From contig CM022302.1 of NCBI GenBank assembly GCA_011799875.1, forward strand, positions 201,544,086-201,608,085: a stretch of DNA of 64,000 bases, written 5' to 3'. The translations under genes were made by a program, and so were the position numbers. The notes beneath the pieces were generated by a model. That model ran no database searches. It had not been told where the DNA came from and was given only the letters and a program-made list of their open reading frames with translations. Positions 22,260-32,400 of this stretch are shown one piece after another. Every line of letters starts with the position of its first letter. Position 1 is the first letter of the stretch. Source of the DNA: Thinopyrum elongatum. Its lineage: Eukaryota; Streptophyta; Magnoliopsida; Poales; Poaceae.

Positions 22260-23164
22260 GTGAATTTGGATTGTGACTGATTATCTCTGAATTAGATTGC
22301 CCTTCTCAAGCTTATTTCTCTATCGTAATATATATACATAATACACTTGTGTTGTCCCTCTTGAGTTAACAATCTGGACATAATTTCAGAGTTGCAGGGC
22401 TCTTCAAAATGCATGCCAAAATATTCAACAACTTTGAGATATTCGAACTCATTTCACCAAAGTTCAGAGCATGCACCAACAGAAAACCAAATAATGTGAG
22501 AAGATTATTAAGATATTCGAACTCATGTCACCCATGTTCAGTGCTCTTCTGGATTCTGAAGATTAATTAAAATACCAATTGTTGTCTTGCTCTGTATTAT
22601 CCTCTGAATAGTCAATTGATTCATCCTTCTGTGCATTAGCGTTAGTTTCTGATTATTGTACAGCTAGTTTTGTTTTCCTCTGTAACCGCAGAATCTCAGC
22701 AGGTATACAAACTGTGATGTTTGATACAAGCCCTTGTGCATTATCCTCTGAAGTGTGATATTTCCAATCATGAGTGCATTTGCTAATTGGGATCCCACTT
22801 GTCCTACATAATTTGTGAAAGTTCTGACGGGATGTCCAGTTATTCCCATCAAATTTACTGGGACCAAGTGGGCTAAAGGTGGGACTCCCATGAATAGTCC
22901 CACTTGCAGCCTGAGTGCAATCCTAGAAAGCACCGTTTACCATAGCGCACAATCAGACAATTCACATTAGTAGAAAAATAATGCCAAAAGGTTTACCCTA
23001 ATAACATATAAAAATAGGTTGTCATGCTCACCGCACAATTAAAATAGGCTGTGTATGAAGATACTAAAAAACATAACTGTCAACATTTTTCTTTGAGGAA
23101 TATTGTGAAACAGCTTGTGATGTGGCCTCTAAATAGCAATTCTGTCAATACAAAACACTTAAGT

Positions 23165-23440
23165 CTCCTTTGGTTTGCAGGAATTTTATAGTAATGCTAT
23201 AGGATAAGATTTTTATAGGAAAGTGTATTTTTAGGACCCTTTGGTTTGCAGAATGGATTGCGATTCCTATCTAGAATTGGTTTCTACCATTCCCATTTCA
23301 AGGAAAGAAAATTTCAGCTCAAACCTAATATAAAAAAAATCTCATCTTATGAATCAAACGACATCTCTATAGCCTATAGGTATTGACATACATGTCATCT
23401 GATTTCCCAAAATTTCTTATTCTATCCTACAAAGCAAAGA
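23165..23440. mobile_element. Harbinger-like MITE remnant
   Basis: Left end CTCCTTTGGTTTGCAGGA and right end TCCTACAAAGCAAA form imperfect inverted ends (14 bases, two mismatches). A second internal CCCTTTGGTTTGCAGAATGG near 23237 suggests a nested or rearranged copy. Confidence 0.4.
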
Positions 23441-23455
23441 TAGTTTGTCTTAAGT
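23432..23455 (+). repeat. 24-base LINE target duplication, left
   Basis: A 24-base stretch beginning AAGCAAAGATAG and ending TTGTCTTAAGT, repeated exactly at 23662-23685. Confidence 0.92.
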
Positions 23456-23661
23456 TTTTTTTTTTTTTTTTGAGAATTGCCAACACTTTATTGATCAATA
23501 TGGATGTTCATGGGAATACAAGAGGGATCATGCGGAGAAATTAGCCACAAGTGGCGTCCCTGATCAAGCAAAGAAGCGTGTTTGGCAAGTGAACGAGCTT
23601 CATAGTTCGAGTCTTTACTTTCAAAGATAACAAAGCAACTATCTAACTTACTAGCCCAGGC
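23456..23661 (-). mobile_element. Severely 5'-truncated LINE (minus strand)
   Basis: Starts with a T-run (poly(A) tail on the minus strand, 16 bases) followed by about 190 bases encoding the very end of a LINE RNase H domain (EARSLAKHASLLDQGRHLWL, stop). It is flanked by exact 24-base duplications, so it is a single short insertion. Confidence 0.9.
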
Positions 23662-23685
23662 AAGCAAAGATAGTTTGTCTTAAGT
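23662..23685 (+). repeat. 24-base LINE target duplication, right
   Basis: Exact copy of 23432-23455, ending 136 bases upstream of the BLOS2 start codon. Confidence 0.92.
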
Positions 23686-23821
23686 ACGGGCCTTCCTTTT
23701 GATATTGGGCCCCATCATGACGGCCCAGCAAACTGCAAACAGAGAAGTTCTCAGCAGAGAGCAGACAGGCGAACGAGCCCAAGCCCGATTCCTACTCCGA
23801 GAGCGGGAGGAAGCGCCGGCG

Positions 23822-25505
23822 ATGGCGATGGCGACCCCGGCGAAGGACGAGGCGGCGGCAGGGCAGAGAGACGAGCTCGCCGACTCGCTGTCCGAGCTCT
23901 TCACCAACGTCTCCCTCATGGTCAGCGGCAAGCTCCAGGTCCGTCCGTCCGCCACACTCGAGCCCTCCCTCACAACCCCCGCGGCATCTCCAAGCTTTAG
24001 ACGGCAGATCACGGCCTTCTCGAGGTCCCCTGATCTCAGCTGTCGTGTGCAAACGGACGAAAAGAAGAGCGATTTGATCCCGCACCCAACTGTTTGGTGT
24101 TGATTTGATTAGCTAACGCGATAAAAAAAATCGTGCCATAACCCTAGCGCAGAGCCCCGTGGTCGTTCGTTCAGATTTCGTAGCTTGGACTGGTGCACGG
24201 ATTGTCTAGGTATTTTCTGGATCTGGTATGCTCACGGGGGCTTCGTTAACATTTGCCCCCATTTGGTTTCCGATGCCTCAGTTCGAAGGACTGGTAGTAG
24301 CAGATGAAAGCAATCACTGATCATGTAGTGTTAAAGTGGATTTTCTACCATTGAGTTGCTACGCCAAAATGAATGCCTGTCCGTTGCATTCTCTGGACAC
24401 CAGTAATTGCGCTACGCAATGTGCTTTTGTGCATCCATTTCCAGGCTATTTCTCATTTATTCTTGAAGGCGAAAAACTCGGTTGGCTTTATTGTGATCTG
24501 AAATGGCTCTGTGTTCAGAATTTGTAGCCTAGGCTATGGGGTCTGTGCTCGGTTCTTTGTTTCTTGAGGGATTGGGTACTTCTTCAGGGGCCAAAAATGC
24601 ATCACAATTCAGACACTACACTTTTGTAGCTCACAGATAACACATGTATATAGGCATTGCTTCGCTTAACATGATAAGGCATCGCTGAAGTGCATGAATT
24701 CAGATTGGCAGCATAAGTCACAGAACATTGATTTGCTTACTTAATCAAAAGAAGAGAAGTAGATAAATGGTATTGACATTGACAGGCCTTTGCACAAATA
24801 GCGGCCATCCACTTGGTTTGGTGTTTGTGCTATGCCGTGTACCAAACAGCTTTCCGGTACTGTACTACTTCTCATACAGTGAGATTATTTTCATATTTGC
24901 CAACAAAGCGTTATTATGATTTGAGCAATAAATGTTGTACTTCTAGTCTAGTTTTGACAGAAATTAAATGTATTGTAAACAACTTCACCAAACCATATAG
25001 ATTCATTAAAGGTTATAAGAGATGGTTACTAGTATTTTCTTAATCTGAATCTTCAGTAAAAGATGACAGATTTAATGCCGCTTTAGATTTAGTTTTCTTG
25101 AATGTATTTTAGAAAACAAAAACTGTTAACTGTCCCTTGCCAATGATTATCGGTAGGGTTACTAACGTTTGCTGTCATCAACATTTGTGATCCGTCAGCA
25201 GTTCCTTTTCTCTTAAGATGTCACATTCTTTTCAGGGAACCAACAACCAGCTCTCGCTGCTTGAAAAGATGAATCAACGCGTGACCGAGGAATACAGTAA
25301 TTATGGAGATGTTGCGTCCGGTCTGCGAGTTTTTGTAGAACAACTGAACGAGAAAAACCAACGGTTTGACGAGTATACAACACAGATCGACGCGATAGAC
25401 CAGCAGGTGAGTGAGTTTGAGGCAGTGGTGTCCATGCTTGATAAGCATGTCTCCATGTTGGAGAAGAAAGTGAAGTCCGCATATCACATTGCTCCCACAC
25501 AATGA
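23822..25505 (+). CDS. BLOS2: BLOC-1 subunit 2 homologue (BLOS2)
   Basis: Predicted 128-residue protein matching BLOC1S2/BLOS2, a coiled-coil subunit of the BLOC-1 complex that acts in endosome-to-vacuole trafficking. Exons 23822-23938 and 25236-25505 are joined at CTCCAG|GGAACC with a GT-AG intron of 1297 bases; the sum is 387 bases with no break. Visible family features: DELADSLSELFTNVSLMVSG near residues 17-36, LLEKMNQRVTEEY after the junction, and the C-terminal helix QVSEFEAVVSMLDKHVSMLE. The start chosen gives the usual short acidic N-terminus. An in-frame ATG at 23717 without intervening stop would add 35 residues but overlaps a GGGCCC promoter-like site at 23708-23713. A LINE insertion sits just upstream, so the core promoter may be partly new. 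Confidence 0.93.
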
Positions 25506-26745
25506 TTCATGTCCAAGCATCCCATCATGTTCTGTTCTCTTCACAATAATCGAGCATATATCTATCTAGTAGTAGCTAAACACGTTTGGATGGGGAAAGT
25601 TACACTCTGGCCCTAATGTTTCCACCATTGTTGTACTTGTAGTCTTGTAGTGCAACTGCATGGACGAGTTGCGGTGTTCCTTCCAGGCACTTGTATAATA
25701 CGTACTACTTGCTATTATGGAGACAAATAGACATCACCATAAAATTTGCCCCACTTGTCATTCCTGCGATGAACGTTGGGGAATCTTTGAACGAGATCAT
25801 TGTTGTTGCGGATCATCTGTTGCTGCTATGGTGGCTAATACACAGCAGTGTAAGATTTTGTTCCCACTTGTCTTTCCTGTGATGAATGTTTTCTTGAGGT
25901 AGCGAATGAGATGATAGTTGCAGAGCTTAATCATGCAGTTTCACCTTAACTATTGTGCAACCAGCATGTCTCCGTTGTGCAACTCTGATGGCTGGACTGG
26001 CATTCTCCTGTGCACGTTATTACTAGTTGTACAAAGATTCCTGCGTATTTTCAATTAATGGAACCGATCTCGTAAGGACTGGTCAGTGACAAATGACATG
26101 TGGTGACAGAGGAGTTGAAGCCCCCTGCCACTGAATTTCTTGGTCTGTCACGTTTTCACATGCGACTTGGCATCATGCATGCCTCTGTATCATTGCAGCT
26201 GTGATCATGGACTTGACTGACTCCAAATTTCTTACACAAGTTCATACGTAAAATATTTTCAAAAGAAAATCATGACAATTTGGTACCCAAACCGAAGGTT
26301 GTTTAGGAGTATGTGTGTGGATGCAGCTTTGGAGAAACCATTTGGAAGGGAAGATATAGTACTATATTGTACTACAGTTCTTGCTTCGTGTGCGGTAGAG
26401 TCAGGTTATGATTTTTTCAATCGTGTGGTGTGGTGATGACGTAAAATTGGAGGGTCAACGCCTTGAGCCACTTAAATGAAGGAACCTGGCCGCCCAGCTG
26501 CCGGGTGGAGTTTCCTACACTCCACTGTCATCGAGGTTACTTAATCGTTTACGCCATGAACAACAACAAAATCCCCACATCAGCAGCAGCTACCCCGAAG
26601 GGCAAAAGTCCACCGTGAACATTTTGTTTCAGTCTGCACCGGATGAACGATAGTACAAGGTTCCATCTTGGACAAAGTAAAACAAAAGTTTTCCTGTATC
26701 ACATTGGCCTCGTGTCGTGTGATCTACCAAAATGTCAAAAGACGA
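25506..26745 (+). other. BLOS2 3' UTR and intergenic DNA
   Basis: Probable 3' UTR to about 26060. Beyond that there are no reading frames or repeats that I recognise. Confidence 0.4.
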
Positions 26746-26909
26746 AGTATAGTCCGTTCTTAAATATACGTCTTTTTAGAGATTTCAATAAAGACTATAT
26801 ACAAATGTATATAGATAAATTTTAGAGTGTAGATTCATTTATTTTGCTTTGTATGTAGTCTGCATTAAAATCTCTAGAAAGACTTATATTTAAAAATAGA
26901 GATAGATTA
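26746..26909. mobile_element. Decayed Stowaway MITE (Thalos-like)
   Basis: Left AGTCCGTTCTTAAATATACG and right GACTTATATTTAAAAATAGA correspond to the ends of the Thalos-type Stowaway. The inner AGAGATTTCAATAAAGACTA and TAAAATCTCTAGAAAGAC are its inverted arms. The terminal bases are mutated. Confidence 0.7.
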
Positions 26910-27246
26910 CTCTAATTAGTTTCTTCTTCACAAGCAGACGAGACCTTTTCTCCTTGTAAAACGACACTTGCCCGTCGCAGAAGTTATTAACAAGGTAAAG
27001 TTAGGAAAACGATTGATGTGAGTTCTCGTAAAACAAAAGAAAATCGAGAGCAGCCAAGTCAACACTCGAGGAGTTCAAAAATAAAATAGTAAAAGAAAAA
27101 GTCAGCACTCGAGACTTTGACGCTGAGGTTTTTACTAGTACACTTACAGCGGGCCCGTTGGTCAGAGGAAGGGTGGGAATCCAGTTAATGGTGGGCTAGT
27201 CGGTTAGCCATGAGCGTAAGATAAGCATATCTCCCCGCCGGAAATA

Positions 27247-27476
27247 ATGGCGTCCCCACCACCGGCCACAGGCATCAGGCCATGGCCCGGAGCTGCCTTC
27301 CCATCCTATCCAGCGCATCTCATCCAGGTTTGTTGCTGGATTGGCCCCTCGACCTTTCCATAATTGCGTTATTGATCAGACTGTCAGGCCATGACTAATT
27401 TGCTTTTCTTTTCTTTTCCTAGTGGAAGAAAGAGATGCCTGGTCTTCTTATGGTTCGTGAGAGCAACGGTGGTTGA
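27247..27476 (+). CDS. Possible two-exon mini-gene, function unknown
   Basis: ATG at 27247 opens 27 codons (MASPPPATGIRPWPGAAFPS...) to a donor CATCCAG|GTTTGTT. An acceptor TTTTCCTAG at 27422 leads to 18 further codons (WKKEMPGLLMVRESNGG) and a stop. Both sites are good consensus and the joined frame is open (44 residues). I recognise no family. It may be a truncated gene copy or chance. Confidence 0.3.
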
Positions 27477-27575
27477 TACGGATACATGTGAACCTTGATC
27501 TTCATCGTCATTATAGCCGGTACTAGGAAGAAGAGGCGCGCTCACCAACAAACCATAACAAAGAATAGCTCAACA

Positions 27576-27987
27576 CTCCATCCGTTCCAAAACAACCCAA
27601 GTTCTAATTTTGTCCTTAGTCAAACTAGCTCAAGTTTGACTAAATATATAAAAAAATGTGCTAAGATCTACGAAAACTAAATACACATAGTATGAAAAAT
27701 ATATTTTTATAAAGAATCTCATGAGACTAATTTGATGTTTTTATGTTAAAATGTTTTTTCAGATCCGCTAATTAAAATTAGCATCTAGATGAGAATCAAC
27801 AAAATCTCATCTAACTCATACACTACTTGATTAACCAAAGAAAAAAATCCATATGAATCTCCGCGTAAAATCCAACGGCCTAGGAGTAGATGAGAGCTAG
27901 ATACACTTTTTTTATACACTTGATCAAAGTTAAACAAGTTTGACACATGACAAACCAAGAACTTCAATTATCTTGGAACAGAGGTAG
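27576..27987. mobile_element. Stowaway-type MITE with internal insertion
   Basis: Ends CTCCATCCGTTCCAAAACAA and, reversed, CTACCTCTGTTCCAAGATAA. TA follows the right end. The arms (AAGTTTGACTAAATATAT and AGTTAAACAAGTTTGAC) are typical, but about 140 bases around 27765-27900 appear foreign to the family. Confidence 0.6.
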
Positions 27988-28571
27988 TATGATGTGGTCT
28001 CCCAGCATAACTGATACGATGAATGTGTTTAAAACTAAACTACAAATATACACAACTGTATATGTGATAAAAGGTAGCAAAAATAGTTCAAATATGCTCA
28101 TAACTTCGCTATATCGAACTGTATATATGTGATAAAAGGAAGTAAAAGTAATTCAAATATGCTCTCAATTTTGATCTTACGCTATTTTTCGAGGTTGAGT
28201 TTAGTCTCGCATCGATTGCAAAAGAAAAGAGAGCATGACTCATGAAGGGTGGCAGTGGGCCCTTCCAGTAGGCTCGTCTTTTACGGAGAGGGCGCCTATA
28301 GTGTGGTGCTTTATGACTGAGGCTTCAGGAGCTGAGACGAGACGCTACTATACCAATCGTTTTTGGTGGACCGTGCTGAATTTTCCACCATTTGTGCCAA
28401 ATAGTTATTTTATAGCAATCAGACAACTATATCTTGTAAATCTCAACGTATATAAGTGGTATGAATATTGTTTGAGAGCTGCTCATCGTATTTTCAATCA
28501 TTTACACTGGCAACTTTAGGCTTTGCCCTTCCCCAATGAAGTATTATATCTAGTATCATGCATGCTAACTA

Positions 28572-28925
28572 AGGCTGATCACAATAGGAAGTATCATATT
28601 CTAGTGTCGTGATACTGCCTCCATGTATAGTATCACAACTTGGTATTATATTGACCTCATATATTATCATGCATGACACATACTAATACACCATCTAATA
28701 TGACGCACTATCATATCATGACACTCAATCATCTCTTTACTCATTTTATTGTGTGTCGCCTCAGTAAAATGCCTAGCTGGCATGCATGATACTCCCTCCG
28801 TCCGGAATTACTTGTCGCTCAAATGGATGTAGCTAATACTATTTTAGTGCTAGATACATCCATTTAAGCGACAAGTAATTCGGGACGGAGGGAGTACTAT
28901 CTATGATACTCCCATTATGGCCACC
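28572..28925. mobile_element. MITE with inverted ends, host of a nested Stowaway
   Basis: GGCTGATCACAATAGGAAGT at the left and, reversed, GGCCATAATGGGAGTATCAT at the right form imperfect inverted ends, with many GATACT/AGTATC words inside. The Stowaway at 28792-28894 interrupts it. Superfamily not determined. Confidence 0.45.
28792..28894. mobile_element. Stowaway MITE, near-perfect hairpin
   Basis: 103 bases with inverted arms CTCCCTCCGTCCGGAATTAC and CTCCCTCCGTCCCGAATTAC continuing through TTGTCGCT(C/T)AAATGGATGTA, flanked by TA at 28790-28791 and 28895-28896. The transcript would fold into a long hairpin. Confidence 0.93.
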
Positions 28926-29477
28926 ATAAATATTTTTTTATAAGGTATCATAGAATTAAATAAATAAATAAGAGTTGAGTATATATTATGATACTGTATC
29001 GTAATAAATGACATGCTACTACGTGTCATCTATGACAATAAATAAGATCATCTATAATACTACCGACTGCGCGGAGGTCTAATTAGTGGGTGACTACTAA
29101 ACTACACCGTGCTGAACTTGTTATTTTAAAGTGAAAACTGTGGAAAATAATTTTAGCAATTTCAGTTTGTAATACTCTTTTTTTTAGTAAGGATTTGTTA
29201 GAAATCTGTTCCAGTAGTAACTTTCAGCAACTACCACAGTCTACTCATCAACTGGCCGGTAATCCCTGTTGTGCAAAACCACAAGAGCTTAACCACCCAG
29301 ACCACAAATCCCTCCTCACTCCTCCAGCTCCTCCTCCCCTTTCCCTTCCAGCGCAACGGAAACACCTGACCCGACGCGCTCCTCTTCCTCCTCCTCTACT
29401 CATCGTCGTCCCCCTCCCCTCTCGCCGTCTCCTCCCTCGCCCTCACCCGAGCCGTAGCCCTAGACCTCCCAGCGGGG
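28926..29477. other. Upstream region of the ABHD17-like gene
   Basis: AT-rich to about 29200, then C/T-rich leader-like sequence (CTCCTCCCCTTTCCC) up to the ATG at 29478. No clear TATA box was seen. Confidence 0.4.
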
Positions 29478-32400
29478 ATGGGCGGCGTCACCTCGACGGT
29501 CGCGGCCCGCTTCGCCTTCTTCCCGCCCAGCCCGCCGTCCTACGGCATCGAGCCCCTGCCGCCGCCCGCGGCAGCCGATGCCGCCGTGGCGGGGGCCGGG
29601 GAGGCCAAGGGGAAGGAGGGGAGCGTGGTGGTGGAGCTCACGGGGGTGCCGCGGAGGGCCAACGTGGAGGCGCGGCGGCTGCGGACCAAGCGGGGCACGG
29701 ACGTGGTCGCCATGTACGCGCGCCAGACCGGCGCCAAGCTCACGCTGCTCTACTCCCACGGCAACGCCGCCGACCTGGGCCAGATGTACGAGCTCTTCGT
29801 CGAGCTCAGCGCTCACCTCAACGTCAACCTCATGGGGTACGCACGCACGCACGCACGCTGGATCGGGTTGGGTTAGACTTTAGATTGGGCGCCGTGGTTC
29901 TGGATTCGGGCGGTAACCCTGGATCTCCCAGGCCGCGTTTCTCTGGATCAAAGCTACGCTTTTTACCGGGCTTTAGAGAACGGAAGTGGTATTCCTCGGT
30001 GGAAATGTTCGGATTGCGTGTCAGTAGGATGGTCGTTTCTTGGACTGGACGAAAAATGCCAACTTCTCTTCTGGTGTTGCGTGATTGGGTTCAGGTTTTG
30101 GTGCATGACTATGAAGCTGTGCTGGGGCAGTGCTCTCTGGTGTTGGATTTGCTAGCTCTATTCTAAATTAAACCAATTAGTACTAATCTGTGCGTTCATT
30201 CTCATGTATGCTGGTGCTTGGCTTCATCTTGGCATGAGATGCGGCATTTGTCTCTGATACGTCTGCTAATGGGTGTCTAGTTATTTTGTTCCTCCTCAAA
30301 TTCTTACTTACGATTAGAATAAGCTACTAGTACTGAATTGTGGGTTGTTTTGTGGTTTTTGTAGATTGTTGGGAATGCCTGCTTTAAGTGGCCGTGAGAA
30401 GTATCTGGTAGTTGTTCAGTCTTGGGTAGTAAGGGGGATATTTGGATTAAAAGTGCCTGTCTGTGATCGGATAATCCATGATTCATGTGATTTTATGGAG
30501 GTGGCCCAAGACCTGATTTTTATTAGTTACTATTTTTGGCCAAAATTTGATAGATTTGTTCAGATTAGGTTTTACATGCTACCACTTTTAGAACATTTCA
30601 CTAATAGAGTCTAGTAAGGAAAAAGCGGGAAATCAATACTTAATGAAGCTTCCCACAACATTATTACGCAAGCACACGTGTCCGGTCCACAGCCCTCATA
30701 AAAGCGTAAATACCAAAATATGCGATCAATGTTGTCATCTTCCTAACTGTTGTTTAAATATATCCATTTTTTGGGTTCAATTTCTTCTTTCGTTGGAGTT
30801 TTAGCCCGTTGCTTCCTATGCATTGGATGGAGAATATTAGCTGGTAGGTTTGGTCTAATGAATCTGTTGATGACAAGAGGTTTGAGTTTCTGATGAGAGA
30901 ACCGTTGATTCATTCAGTTGATGTAGAAACTCTAGCAAGTTTAAAATTCTTTGGTGGAGTGATTGTCTTGTCCTTCACTGCTTTTATTAAACTCAAGATT
31001 TTTGTTCTTTACCTAGCATGGTTATAACATTATCATATTTAGTTAACCTTTGTGTTATATGTCTGTTCTCTGAACGTACTTTTGTCCTTTATGGGGCCAC
31101 TAGTTTTGGCGCAAGGCATTTTAAAAATGTTGAGCGTTTACATTATTACTAATATAACTTCAACATCACAGATGACTCCAGACATGGCCCCTGTGGTTTC
31201 AATGCCCAGATTAGATACAATGAACACTACTGTGCCATTTACTCTATATGCCTAAATACCCTTGCTTTATTACGGTTTAAAAATATACCCCCCGAGCACG
31301 TGAAACTTGTGTTGTCGTGCTTAGCTTTCTTTTGCCCTCTTGGCTACGCTGCTGCGCTCAGCCAAGCTTTGCGCAGGACGGCGCCATGCCTCCATGTTTG
31401 TGCTCGGCTGCAGCCCTATACAATTCCCTTGGCTCCATAGCCATGCCGGGCCAAGCTTCTTTGCGACCTCTATTCGAGCTAGATATTTTGTGAGGGAGGT
31501 TAGTTTCAAAGGAAGATCTTCATCGTATTGAAGTTGAACTGTCGGGAATCTTTATTGTAATTAAGTTAGTCTAATTGCTGTTTCTGTTAGAGCGTTCCTG
31601 GAAATGTGTAAGAGGGAGGTGGAAAGTGTGGACGAACCACGATCGCTACAAACTCAGCGTTCTATAACTGCAAAGGTCATAAATAAGCTATGAGGCTACG
31701 CCTCAGCTGCCCTCCATGCAAATCGTTGATGACAAGAGGTTTGAGTTTCTGATGAGAGAACCGTTGATTCATTCAGTTGATGTAGAAACTCTAGCAAATT
31801 TAAAATTCTTTGGTGGAGTGATTGTCTTGTCCTTCACTGCTTTTATTAAACTCAAGATTTTTGTTCTTTACCTAGCATGGTTATAACATTATCATATTTA
31901 GTTAACCTTTGTGTTATATGTCTGTTCTCTGAACGTACTTTTGTCCTTTATGGGGCCACTAGTTTTGGCGCAAGGCATTTTAAAAATGTTGAGCGTTTAC
32001 ATTATTACTAATATAACTTCAACATCACAGATGACTCCAGACATGGCCCCTGTGGTTTCAATGCCCAGATTAGATACAATGAACACTACTGTGCCATTTA
32101 CTCTATATGCCTAAATACCCTTGCTTTATTACGGTTTAAAAATATACCCCCCGAGCACGTGAAACTTGTGTTGTCGTGCTTAGCTTTCTTTGCCCTCTTG
32201 GCTACGCTGCTGCGCTCAGCCAAGCTTTGCGCAGGACGGCGCCATGCCTCCATGTTTGTGCTCGGCTGCAGCCCTATACAATTCCCTTGGCTCCATAGCC
32301 ATGCCGGGCCAAGCTTCTTTGCGACCTCTATTCGAGCTAGATATTTTGTGAGGGAGGTTAGTTTCAAAGGAAGATCTTCATCGTATTGAAGTTGAACTGT

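Larger units (their letters stand above)
21534..22922. mobile_element. Non-autonomous hAT-type transposon carrying gene fragments
   Basis: The element itself is 21542-22914 (1373 bases), bounded by inverted ends TCAGGCTGCAGGTGGGA (left) and TCAGGCTGCAAGTGGGA (right, reverse complement). A perfect 8-base target duplication, GTGCAATC, lies at 21534-21541 and 22915-22922. Eight-base duplications are typical of the hAT superfamily. No transposase is encoded. The interior holds a deoxyhypusine-hydroxylase fragment and a second exon-like segment, so it behaves like a gene-capturing (Pack-type) element. Confidence 0.8.

Noticed and set aside
29540..29852. Long minus-strand frames opposite exon 1 of the ABHD17-like gene
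   Set aside because: Shadow frames produced by the GC-rich third codon positions of the true exon.
31052..31255. 67-codon frame duplicated exactly at 31911-32114
   Set aside because: The duplication is explained by the 859-base intronic tandem repeat; the peptide has no features of a protein.
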